Source: Odoribacter sp. UBA944 | GTDB lineage: Bacteria > Bacteroidota > Bacteroidia > Bacteroidales > Marinifilaceae | Direction of reading: 5' to 3' | Length of the DNA: 16,310 bases | Assembly: GCA_002293375.1 (NCBI GenBank) | Contig: DBDA01000029.1 | Span: forward strand, 13,414-29,723 | In this document: piece by piece, positions 7,548-14,666 of the stretch | Numbering within the stretch: position 1 is the first letter of the stretch | How the letters are laid out: the number at the start of each line of letters is the position of its first letter | Position numbers and translations under genes: made by a program | Notes under the pieces: model-generated | Told to the model about the DNA's origin: nothing | The model's database searches: none | Seen by the model: the letters and a program-made list of their open reading frames with translations, nothing else

Positions 7548-8696
7548 TTATGGTCGTGTGGAATTCGTAATAAATTCCAAATAATTCGTTCTGTCAATAC
7601 ATTGAAACTCATGATGGGGATAAGCCTCGGCAAATGAGTTTGGAATTTTTGCCTTTTTCTTTTCATTCCACTTAAATTCAAACGCATACAACATCCCATT
7701 CCGTTCTTCAAGGTAGTCTATTTCCTGTTGCGTATGCGTTCTCCAAAAATAGGTGTTGGAATATATTTCATTATATTCAATGTATTTTTTCCGTTCGCTA
7801 ACCATGAAATTTTCCCACAAAGCTCCGGTATCTGTTCTGAGTTCCAAAGATTTAAAATTTTGTATCAACGCATTACGCACCCCATTGTCGTAAAAGTAGA
7901 TCTTGTGGCTCTTTTTCAATTCATTTCTTAAATTCCTGCTTAAAGAGGGTTGTTTGAAAACAATAAAAACTTTCTCTAAAAGCTCTATATAGCGTTCAAC
8001 GGTTTCGCTCTTTACTCCTATCGTATTACTTAATTCGTTGTACGACACTTCATTGCCTAATTGCAATGACAAGGCTATGAGCAATTTTGTTAATACATCC
8101 GGATTACGAATGTCTTTGTACATCAAGACATCTTTGAACAAATAGCTGTTGCTTAGTTCTATCAGGATCTTTTGTGCATCCGACGGATTATTTACCACAT
8201 CAGGATACATTCCATAAATCATACGCTGCTCAAGCAGGCGTTTTTCTTCCGTGTACGAAGTCGCATTGATCAATTCTGCCGTAGAAAACGGATACAGATG
8301 ATACTCAAATTTTCGCCCTGTAAGCGGTTCATTTAACCGATTACGTAGATCAAATGCCGATGAACCTGTAACAATTATTTGAATATCAGGAATATTATCC
8401 GTTATCAATTTCATCATTATTCCGACATTTTCAACTCTCTGCGCCTCATCGATCAATACGATCTTTTTGTTTCCAATAAGATTTCTTAATTCCGTTGAAC
8501 TCGAATTTTCAAGCATTCGCAAGGTTTCGGGCTCATCGCAATTCAAGAACAGTGTTTCCGATTGTTTGTTTTCTTCAACGATTTGTTTGAGCAAAGTGGT
8601 CTTACCCACCTGCCTTGGGCCAACCAGTATAATCGCCTTTTTTTTGAAAAAGCGCTCTTTTATCCAATAAAGTAATTCCCTTTCAACCATCTCCAT
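7548..8696 (-). CDS. AAA_14/DUF4143-type ATPase
   Basis: A 382-residue protein of the widespread AAA_14 plus DUF4143 architecture, whose biological role is not known. The Walker A motif GPRQVGKTT is at residues 26-34, Walker B with the next residues reads IVLIDEAQR at 79-87, and VTGSSAFDLRNRL looks like sensor 1 plus a DUF4143-type arginine. A helical/winged-helix-like middle follows (about 220-265), then a C-terminal domain with WENFMVSE, QQEIDYLE and AFEFKW, which fits a PD-(D/E)xK nuclease-like core. The gene is more AT-rich than fkp and the rfb genes around it and unrelated to sugar synthesis, so I infer a later insertion into a deoxysugar block. It lies 93 nt downstream of the mutarotase gene and 17 nt upstream of rfbA. 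Confidence 0.85.
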   Translation of the reverse strand: MEMVERELLYWIKERFFKKKAIILVGPRQVGKTTLLKQIVEENKQSETLFLNCDEPETLRMLENSSSTELRNLIGNKKIVLIDEAQRVENVGIMMKLITDNIPDIQIIVTGSSAFDLRNRLNEPLTGRKFEYHLYPFSTAELINATSYTEEKRLLEQRMIYGMYPDVVNNPSDAQKILIELSNSYLFKDVLMYKDIRNPDVLTKLLIALSLQLGNEVSYNELSNTIGVKSETVERYIELLEKVFIVFKQPSLSRNLRNELKKSHKIYFYDNGVRNALIQNFKSLELRTDTGALWENFMVSERKKYIEYNEIYSNTYFWRTHTQQEIDYLEERNGMLYAFEFKWNEKKKAKIPNSFAEAYPHHEFQCIDRTNYLEFITNSTRP

Positions 8697-8789
8697 TTAT
8701 AACTCTCTAAATCCACACGAAGTTACAGATTTTTCGATATACTGGAAAAATTCATGCGATTTTTTCCCATACAGAAGCAGAGAGTGTCT

Positions 8790-9119
8790 TCACAGTTTGA
8801 AAATCCGCTCCATCAAGTGCCATTTCTCAGCGGGTGCTGCATCTTTTGCACATTCCTGAAATTGAGCGGTATAAGCCTCCCATTCTTTTTGCCGGGGCAT
8901 CGCCCCCAATCGTCCGTAATCTTTCTCCCAATCAAACCCGTCAACCGTTTCCACGATCATAAACAGCAACCCGTCGTACAGATAGATTTCCATGTCTAAA
9001 ATCCCTATATCCCGGAAGCCTTGTTTGATCTCCGGCCACACCTGGTTGTGCACCTCTACATAATCCCGAATCAGTTCCGGATCATTTTTCAGCTTCAATG
9101 TTTGGCAATAGCGCTTCAT
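8790..9119 (-). CDS. rhaM: L-rhamnose/L-fucose mutarotase (RhaM family, DUF718)
   Basis: A 109-residue protein of the dimeric alpha/beta-barrel RhaM family (COG3254), which speeds interconversion of alpha and beta anomers of 6-deoxysugars. Near the N-terminus it shows the family pattern Y-x3-H-N-x-V-W-P-E-I with Tyr20 and His24, the latter in the position of the proposed acid of E. coli RhaM; a tryptophan-rich C-terminal half (about residues 60-105) is also typical. It starts 1 nt after the fkp stop, so the two are very probably translated together. That suggests the substrate here is L-fucose, with the enzyme delivering the anomer used by the fucokinase; members of this family acting on fucose are known. 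The rhaM symbol reflects the family, not a proven rhamnose role. Confidence 0.85.
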   Translation of the reverse strand: MKRYCQTLKLKNDPELIRDYVEVHNQVWPEIKQGFRDIGILDMEIYLYDGLLFMIVETVDGFDWEKDYGRLGAMPRQKEWEAYTAQFQECAKDAAPAEKWHLMERIFKL

Positions 9120-9120
9120 T

Positions 9121-11976
9121 TTACGATCTGCTTATTTGTAACCCTTTGTCCGACAATGACATTTCCACGAACCTAGCACACGGATTCGGAGGCGACTGGA
9201 GCAACTCCTCTCTTATTCTGCGGGCGGCATCTGCATCCTTTGCCAGCATGTACAGGTAGCCTCCGCCCCCTGCTCCGGGCAGTTTGCATCCGAGGGTATA
9301 ATCCGATACCCGGCGGATAATCTGTTCTACTTCCAACGGCTCCGTTCCCGCATCCAACAGTTTGTTCTGTTGCCACGTCCTGTCCAACAAAGCGCCGAAC
9401 TGCGCCATGTTCCCCTGTTGGATGGCTTCGTACATCGCCAGAGCATGGTTTTTCATCTCCGCCAATAATTCCAATTGTACGGTTTCATTCAGAAACATTC
9501 GTTTCACGATTTCGGCCAATATGCTCTTTGCCGTGCGTGTAATTCCGGTGTAGTAGAGCAAATGGCACGGTTTATAGACCGGATCCGTAAACAAGGTGTC
9601 CGGCAACCACTTTACGGTCGGAAATTGCTTGAATCCGGGAACTGTTTCCAACCATTTGATGCCCGGCAATACCCCTCCGAACTGATCCTGCCACCCCCCC
9701 CCGGCTGTCAGCAACTGTTCCAACGCCAGTGTTTTGATACAGATCTCGTTTTTCTCCCACGACAAGCCGCAAAAATCGGACAACGCCCCCAGTACTGTCG
9801 CTGCCAAAATTGAAGAGGTCCCCAAGCCGGAACCGGCCGGAATGGCCGATAACAAAGTGAGTTCCAAGCCTCCGCCGAATGCTTCCAATTGCTGTTCCAA
9901 CCGATTGTACCGGTTTAACGAAAAACGGGGGGAAAAACCGGCTATGGCCAAGGCCGCTTTGGGAATGGAGAACGGAGATCCTATACGGGTATAATCACCC
10001 AACTCCTCGTACGTGGAAACAATCTCCGTCGCCCCCATATCTATGGAACGGAGCGTAATTTTATGGAGGGGAGAACGTTTTATATATACCTGCAATGGAG
10101 GTTGTCCGTTTAATTCGATCGCCATGTTGACAACACTTCCTCCGTGACTGAGGCAATAGGGAGGGGTATCTGTCCAGCCTCCGGCCAGATCGATCCGTAC
10201 CGGGCATCTGCCCCACACGATCTGATCGGTGTATACACAGCACTCCGGGTGCTGTCTCTGTGTCAGCAACGGTGTCTGTATACCTTCCTGTAAGGTAGCA
10301 AAAGCAGCCTGTTCCTCCTGCCCATACACCTGGCCGGACAATTGCAACACCCGGGAACGGAACATGTGGTCCCGGATCTGTATCATCCGGGAGGCGTCCG
10401 CCGGCAATGGCTCCGGCAACGGTATGTTGTCTGTTGCATACTCTTGCGCCGCCTCTGCCAAATTGATCTGATAAAACACACTTTTGGCATAATTTTCAGC
10501 AAGTACCGGCCAATTACCCTTTCTGTACATCCGGCGTTGCCGGAATAAACGTTCCAGATTGGCGCGAGAGGCGATTGTATCTGCCGATAACTTCCGGCTT
10601 TTTTCCCACAACACCTTCCCTTCTTTCAGCTCCGGCTCCGAGATCATCCATCGCAAAACAGTTCCCAACTCGTCCGTTGTCCTGCATTCCGGGAACAGTT
10701 CTACCAGTTGAATGTCTTTTGCCTCTGCCCGGCCAATCCGGTTCCATTCCACTCCCCTGTCTTCCAGCCACTTCGCAAAAGGCATTCCCAGAAAGGTGGT
10801 CGCCCGCTCCTGCGGATCGCCCTGGAAAGCGTCCGTAAATCCATAAGGACGGGCAATGTATGCCTGCTCTCCCATCGGAATAACATCTACGCATACTTGT
10901 TCCGGAATGTGAATGGACCAATCATTTCGGGGTACTCCGGTTATAATGTGCCTGTTGTGAATTTTCCACCGGGAATTTACGTGGCTGTTCTCTATCCAGA
11001 CGTCGTGGTTCTCAGCCGTCAGTTTCAGTTCTATATCCGCATTCTGAACAAAGATGGCCGGATGTGGTTTTATCCCCCGTTGGATGATCAGGCGTTGGTC
11101 GTGCACCCGATTCTGTACAGCCAATGTAGAGGAGATCAACTCCCGGCTGGTACCGTAGTGGTAAAACTCTCCTCCCTCCAAAGGCAAGATACAGACGGAA
11201 AGCTTGTTCAACTCCGGATCGATCCTGTCAGGATGGTTCCCCAAGGTCAATCCAAAATCCGTATAGAGATCGTAGTATGTAAATCCAGTGGTATGGGAGG
11301 CTTTCGATCGTTCTAGCAAAAGCTTCACTGCCCGGTCGCTCAACAGCCAAATCCCTATATCCATTAAAAACAGGTGGGTCGCCGCCAGTTTCCCCAATAT
11401 CTCTACTGAAGGTTTCTGGAGCATAAAATCCAACTCATCCGGCTTGCTGCGCTGGGATACAAACACACCGTGACGGGAGGCCAACACGGGGTCCACCCAC
11501 AAACCGTAACAGATCACATCCGCCTCCGGGATAGCTTGCAACGGTTGATTGGCCCGGATGTATACATCCCCGCTGGCAATAAGCGTGTGAATAGGGGACG
11601 GCGCCCGCTCCATGATCTTTTCGTAAAGCGGAAGCTGGAGCGAAAGCAGGTCCTGATCCAACCGCTGTCCGGTCGCCCAGCGGAATACCGGTATGGGGGT
11701 CAATATTTTTCCGGAAGGTGCATAAGCGGGCAGCCTTCTGCTCTGTCCTCCGGCGTGCAGTAAGATTCGTTTTTCCTCTCCCAGCCAGGTATCTATGGAT
11801 TTAGCTGGGGCATCATGCTCCTTTGCTTTTTCCAGTAGCCACGCTGTCCCTCCTCCCGAGCCCAACTTCTGATCTGCCGGGTCGGAGGTGCAAAACCACG
11901 CTGTACGATCGACTCCCCGTAACTTGTGAAAATGAGCGACAAGGTTCTCGGGCAATGACAATAACTTCTTTATCAT
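9121..11976 (-). CDS. fkp: Bifunctional L-fucokinase/GDP-L-fucose pyrophosphorylase
   Basis: Fkp turns free L-fucose into L-fucose-1-phosphate with ATP and then into GDP-L-fucose with GTP, supplying fucose for capsule and glycoproteins in Bacteroides. The ATG at 11976 gives 951 residues starting MIKKLLSLPENL, close in length and N-terminus to the Bacteroides fragilis enzyme; a TTG seven codons earlier is less likely. The N-terminal half is the guanylyltransferase: GSGGGTAW near residue 40, HAGGQSRRLP at 74-83 and SGKILTPIPVF just after. The C-terminal third is a GHMP kinase: RIDLAGGWTDTPPYC near 593, PAGSGLGTSS near 712 and the glycine-rich LPGAGGGGY near 896. All three GHMP motifs are present and no frameshift is seen. 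The mutarotase gene follows after 1 nt, and an AlbA_2-type gene ends 32 nt upstream. Confidence 0.96.
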   Translation of the reverse strand: MIKKLLSLPENLVAHFHKLRGVDRTAWFCTSDPADQKLGSGGGTAWLLEKAKEHDAPAKSIDTWLGEEKRILLHAGGQSRRLPAYAPSGKILTPIPVFRWATGQRLDQDLLSLQLPLYEKIMERAPSPIHTLIASGDVYIRANQPLQAIPEADVICYGLWVDPVLASRHGVFVSQRSKPDELDFMLQKPSVEILGKLAATHLFLMDIGIWLLSDRAVKLLLERSKASHTTGFTYYDLYTDFGLTLGNHPDRIDPELNKLSVCILPLEGGEFYHYGTSRELISSTLAVQNRVHDQRLIIQRGIKPHPAIFVQNADIELKLTAENHDVWIENSHVNSRWKIHNRHIITGVPRNDWSIHIPEQVCVDVIPMGEQAYIARPYGFTDAFQGDPQERATTFLGMPFAKWLEDRGVEWNRIGRAEAKDIQLVELFPECRTTDELGTVLRWMISEPELKEGKVLWEKSRKLSADTIASRANLERLFRQRRMYRKGNWPVLAENYAKSVFYQINLAEAAQEYATDNIPLPEPLPADASRMIQIRDHMFRSRVLQLSGQVYGQEEQAAFATLQEGIQTPLLTQRQHPECCVYTDQIVWGRCPVRIDLAGGWTDTPPYCLSHGGSVVNMAIELNGQPPLQVYIKRSPLHKITLRSIDMGATEIVSTYEELGDYTRIGSPFSIPKAALAIAGFSPRFSLNRYNRLEQQLEAFGGGLELTLLSAIPAGSGLGTSSILAATVLGALSDFCGLSWEKNEICIKTLALEQLLTAGGGWQDQFGGVLPGIKWLETVPGFKQFPTVKWLPDTLFTDPVYKPCHLLYYTGITRTAKSILAEIVKRMFLNETVQLELLAEMKNHALAMYEAIQQGNMAQFGALLDRTWQQNKLLDAGTEPLEVEQIIRRVSDYTLGCKLPGAGGGGYLYMLAKDADAARRIREELLQSPPNPCARFVEMSLSDKGLQISRS

Positions 11977-11993
11977 AAAGCTATTTCTTTCAT
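11973..11993 (-). other. Six-codon minicistron overlapping the fkp start
   Basis: An ATG at 11991-11993 opens a six-codon frame (MKEIAL) whose TGA overlaps the fkp ATG in an ATGA tetranucleotide. The 19 nt around its start nearly match those around the start of rfbA (which begins MKGIVL). It could couple translation into fkp, or be chance or a recombination trace; the arrangement is seen directly, its use is unproven. Confidence 0.25.
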
Positions 11994-12008
11994 TCAATTA
12001 CTTACATT

Positions 12009-13487
12009 TCATTTTCGAACTTTCCATTTCCCGCCAAAATCACCACCTTCTCTTTGAATGATATTTGATTTCTTTAGTTTTTCAATGTGTTTCTGCACGG
12101 CAGAAACATTTATGTTCAATCTTTCTGCTATTGTTTTCCGTGAAATCGCCGGATTTTCGGTCATCATATCAACAATCCTTTTCTGCACCTCCGTCAATAT
12201 CTGACCACCTGTCTGACCACCTGTCTGACCACCTGTCTGACCACCTGTCTGACCACCTGCATGTACTTCCTCCTTTACTTCCCCAATCGCATCATCCTGG
12301 TTTATTTTCGGATAATGGAATGTAACGAGCGAAAAGGCAAGCGCATTGTCAAACAGCACTTTTTTATGCGTTTCTTTCTCCCATTTCAGCATTTTATCGA
12401 AACCGTAACCTGCATTTTCGGCCAATTTCACATTCCGGAATAGTTTAGCTATCACCGGATTTCGGGGTAGAGAGATGTCTTTTTTCAACAATTCGGCAAT
12501 TGGGAGCGGGAAGTTTCCCGGATTCTCAAACTCAATTCTGTCGGTAAAAATACGCACACGCGGTTTAGCAGCACTAAAATAATCGGTATGCATCAGCATA
12601 TTCACCAAAGCTTCCCGCAATGCTTCCAATTGTGGGCTGTCTTCTACGGCAATTCCCAAATCATTCATCTTAAACGGCATATTCACTTGTCGTTTCAACC
12701 GTTCAATAATGGCGAAATAATATTCCCAAAGATTCTCCTGCTCTTCCAATCGAAAAGTATAGCGAGGTTCAGCTTCGGCATAAGACCTGCCGGGAATTTC
12801 AAGCAAATCGACCCGAAAGTCCGGAATACTTTGATTAATGGCCACATTCTTACCCATAAAAAGCAAGCCGCCATAAGTTAAATGTTCCCCCTCAACAATT
12901 TGCAGCCGTTGCAAGAACTCTTTCTCGGGCATCGCATTGTATGGCAGACTTGGATTAAAGCGCGACATGTAATCGCGATAGCGGGTAAGCGTTGTGCGAT
13001 TGATATCTTTGAGGGTCGTTTTCGTTGCAGGGCGGGCAGACATTACACCGAAAAGCTGATCGCGGAACATCGCATTGATCTCCGCATCGTCCGCACGTTG
13101 ATCGCCACTGCCTGTTCGGATAAACGTATTTGCCAAGGAATTGAAATAGACCGGTTTTTGCTCGGAAGATGGAATAAAAAACGCCAAAATAATTTTCCCG
13201 TCAACCACATATTTTTTGCACTGCGGGTTTATCAGCACATTGAACTTGCTCTTGCTGCGCAGAACAGTCGTAAAATCCTGCTCCAATTTTTCGGCATTCT
13301 CGACACCCGTAATTTCAAATTTCTTGCCTTTTTGCGAAACACCCAAAACCACCCAACCACCCGACATGTTGGAAAATGCCGAAACCGTTTCCCAAACTGT
13401 TTTGGGGAGTTCCGAACGGGCATCCTTAACTTCAAAGTCATCCCATTCTATATCGGTCAAGCGATTGAGTAATTCTGTTTTATTCAT
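12009..13487 (-). CDS. AlbA_2 (Schlafen-like) protein with GHKL-type ATPase region and C-terminal winged helix
   Basis: A 492-residue protein often annotated as an ATP-binding or putative transcriptional regulator; its target is unknown. The N-terminal AlbA_2/Schlafen domain spans about residues 14-125 (ARSELPKTVWETVSAFSN, then SGGWVVLGV, later TFIRTGSGDQRA). A C-terminal HATPase_c_4-type region has LREALVNMLMHTDY near 286-299, FENPGNFP near 315 and AENAGYGFDKM near 354-364. Five GGQ[T/I] units fill residues 411-430, encoded by a perfect 12-bp tandem repeat, and form a flexible linker to a winged-helix DNA-binding domain at 431-492. The gene is more AT-rich than fkp and unrelated to sugar synthesis. 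It could regulate the downstream fkp genes, only 32 nt away, or act in defence or stress; both are guesses. The ATG at 13487 is the natural start. Confidence 0.88.
   Translation of the reverse strand: MNKTELLNRLTDIEWDDFEVKDARSELPKTVWETVSAFSNMSGGWVVLGVSQKGKKFEITGVENAEKLEQDFTTVLRSKSKFNVLINPQCKKYVVDGKIILAFFIPSSEQKPVYFNSLANTFIRTGSGDQRADDAEINAMFRDQLFGVMSARPATKTTLKDINRTTLTRYRDYMSRFNPSLPYNAMPEKEFLQRLQIVEGEHLTYGGLLFMGKNVAINQSIPDFRVDLLEIPGRSYAEAEPRYTFRLEEQENLWEYYFAIIERLKRQVNMPFKMNDLGIAVEDSPQLEALREALVNMLMHTDYFSAAKPRVRIFTDRIEFENPGNFPLPIAELLKKDISLPRNPVIAKLFRNVKLAENAGYGFDKMLKWEKETHKKVLFDNALAFSLVTFHYPKINQDDAIGEVKEEVHAGGQTGGQTGGQTGGQTGGQILTEVQKRIVDMMTENPAISRKTIAERLNINVSAVQKHIEKLKKSNIIQREGGDFGGKWKVRK
12201..12260. 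repeat. 12-bp tandem repeat, five copies, in-frame
   Basis: The unit ctgaccacctgt occurs four times in perfect succession at 12201-12248, followed by a fifth copy at 12249-12260 with a single change in its last base. On the coding strand it specifies GGQT four times and GGQI once, inside the linker of the AlbA_2 protein. Because the unit is a multiple of three, gain or loss of copies changes linker length by four residues without a frameshift. Confidence 0.97.
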
Positions 13488-13603
13488 TCTGGTTTTTGTG
13501 GCTTTGGATACATACCATTAAAAATGAGGGTCCTTTCATTTTCTGCACATTGACGATATCTTTTAGTTTTTTCAGATTTTCGGCAGCTCACAGCCACTCG
13601 CAT
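13484..13603 (-). CDS. Small ORF (39 aa) overlapping the AlbA_2 gene start
   Basis: This 39-codon frame starts at an ATG at 13603 and ends in a TGA that overlaps the ATG of the AlbA_2 gene as ATGA. The product would be basic (many Lys and Arg, several Cys: residues such as SCRKSEKTKRYRQC) and is not recognised. The 4-nt overlap is the usual layout for translational coupling, which is why I list it; a short frame ending this way can also arise by chance. It would overlap the neighbouring small ORF at 13572-13721 in another frame, so at most one of the two is likely to be real over that stretch. Confidence 0.2.
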   Translation of the reverse strand: MRVAVSCRKSEKTKRYRQCAENERTLIFNGMYPKPQKPE

Positions 13604-13721
13604 CACGAATAACTTCCGAATTTGTGAAAAACATACATAAATCTGAGTATTCTAAAATCAAAGGCGTTTCATACGTTGTGTCTTTCTTTTTACGATCGTA
13701 TGGAACCCTTTGTAACAACAT
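13572..13721 (-). CDS. Small ORF (49 aa) with a TYETP segment, hypothetical
   Basis: A 49-residue frame from the ATG at 13721 to a TGA at 13572. It begins MLLQRVPYDRKKKD, a basic start, followed by TYETPLILEY and an ending with TNSEVIRDASGCELPKI. The basic N-terminus followed by a Y-x-T-P segment resembles short uncharacterised Bacteroidales peptides that carry a Tyr-x-x-Pro motif, so this may be a real small protein or the remnant of one. It has no detectable catalytic motif or signal peptide. It lies alone between the polysaccharide genes and the AlbA_2 gene. A candidate promoter for the next gene lies inside it, which would argue against a functional frame if that promoter is used. Resemblance is from memory and weak. 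Confidence 0.3.
   Translation of the reverse strand: MLLQRVPYDRKKKDTTYETPLILEYSDLCMFFTNSEVIRDASGCELPKI
13632..13662 (-). promoter_or_regulatory. Candidate leftward Bacteroidetes promoter for the AlbA_2-fkp block
   Basis: On the minus strand a TTTG (13659-13662) is followed after 19 nt by TATGTATG (13632-13639), one mismatch from the -7 consensus TAnnTTTG, with the usual spacing. It would start transcription about 140 nt before the AlbA_2 ATG. It is the best leftward match I found in the 290-nt gap, but it is not perfect. Confidence 0.3.
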
Positions 13722-13761
13722 CTTCTTCGGTACTTGTCAACATGCGGGTTTCATAGATAAT

Positions 13762-13787
13762 TTCGCAAAATGCGAATACTATATTTG
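13762..13787 (+). promoter_or_regulatory. Palindrome TTCGCA-AAA-TGCGAA next to a rightward -7 box, without a gene to drive
   Basis: A perfect 6-bp inverted repeat with a 3-nt centre (13762-13776) lies 3 nt before tatatttg (13780-13787), an exact TAnnTTTG -7 element pointing right. Operator-like palindromes abutting a -7 box are typical of autoregulated genes such as toxin-antitoxin modules, but the sequence to the right is the 3' end of an oppositely oriented gene. I infer either a remnant of a lost module or coincidence. As a leftward terminator it is unconvincing because no T-run follows the hairpin. Confidence 0.3.
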
Positions 13788-14663
13788 TAAATTCACTAAA
13801 TTTATAGTTTCACATATATTTTTTTCTTGAGAAGCTCCGAAAACAACTGATTGTATATTTAATCTATTTATAAATTCATATGCTTTTTGCGCATTGATAG
13901 CACCCGATGCCAAAGTAGACATAGCCATGATCTGATAATCTTTAGGATTATTGTTCTCTATTGTCAAAACATATTCATCAACATTGGGCGACATGAGATA
14001 ACCAATTTTATTAATAGAACTACATATTACTACCTCCTTAATACCCCATTCTTCCAACTTAGACTTTAAGAAAGGTAAATTCTGGGTTATGAGTCCTGGA
14101 GTAACATTGTATTTTTTACGAACAAATTCACAGTATTCATAAAAAACCTCTTTTATACCATAACCCAGTAACAGATCAACAATAATATTTTGCAAAAAAA
14201 GTACTTTCACATTTAGGCCTTTGAATATTCTATATTCGGCATCAATCAGCAGTTGCATCATTTTTATCGGATTCTTACCAAGAACAGCCATTCCTCCTTT
14301 GGCAATCGTTTCTAACACACCAAAAACAGAATTGTTATTAAAAATAACTTCATTTATGGCAGGAAAAATACCTTTTTCTGCTACTAAATGTGCATATTTG
14401 TGAGGGTACGGAATAGAAGGATACCAATTGATATGGCTATATCTTGAGTGATTGGCTTTAAAATAACCGCAAATCTCTTTTGCACGCTCATTGCTGTTAA
14501 GCATGACAGCATTGATGCCATTCTTAAATGCTATATCGTATACCTTATAGATATTAGATATATCATAAAACCTCTCAGACAGAGCTTGCGCTTTTTCCTG
14601 AGACATATGATTAATCCCAAAAAATTGGTTGTCTCCAAATACGATTTTATCTATAGCTTCCAT
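13779..14663 (-). CDS. Uncharacterised TIM-barrel (aldo/keto reductase-like) protein of a polysaccharide locus
   Basis: A 294-residue protein that I do not recognise as a characterised enzyme. The N-terminal segment FGDNQFFGINHMS and the alternating strand/helix pattern suggest a TIM barrel, and the end of the protein (SVVFGASQEKNICETI, about residues 270-286) resembles the cofactor-binding C-terminal part of aldo/keto reductases. The usual AKR catalytic tetrad (Asp, Tyr, Lys, His) is not obvious to me, so the reaction is open. There is no signal peptide or membrane segment. It starts 3 nt after the Gfo/Idh/MocA oxidoreductase stop and so probably works with it, perhaps in making or modifying an unusual sugar for the surface polysaccharide. 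It shares the strong AT-richness of the other genes in this segment. Confidence 0.75.
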   Translation of the reverse strand: MEAIDKIVFGDNQFFGINHMSQEKAQALSERFYDISNIYKVYDIAFKNGINAVMLNSNERAKEICGYFKANHSRYSHINWYPSIPYPHKYAHLVAEKGIFPAINEVIFNNNSVFGVLETIAKGGMAVLGKNPIKMMQLLIDAEYRIFKGLNVKVLFLQNIIVDLLLGYGIKEVFYEYCEFVRKKYNVTPGLITQNLPFLKSKLEEWGIKEVVICSSINKIGYLMSPNVDEYVLTIENNNPKDYQIMAMSTLASGAINAQKAYEFINRLNIQSVVFGASQEKNICETINLVNLQI

Positions 14664-14666
14664 TTT

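Noticed and set aside
8718..8725. Possible leftward -7 box (TAACTTCG) before the AAA ATPase gene
   Set aside because: It has a mismatch in the TTTG part and the -33 partner is only a T-run about 20 nt away; too weak to annotate.
11977..11997. TTG start seven codons upstream for fkp
   Set aside because: The ATG at 11976 gives the N-terminus and length expected from the Bacteroides enzyme; TTG is a rare start.
12201..12260. CRISPR-like array
   Set aside because: The units are contiguous 12-mers without spacers and are translated in frame as GGQT repeats.
13624..13830. Plus-strand open frame of 68 codons across the junction region
   Set aside because: Its end runs antisense into the TIM-barrel gene, the product is compositionally odd and no plus-strand promoter precedes it; the -7 box at 13780 lies inside it.
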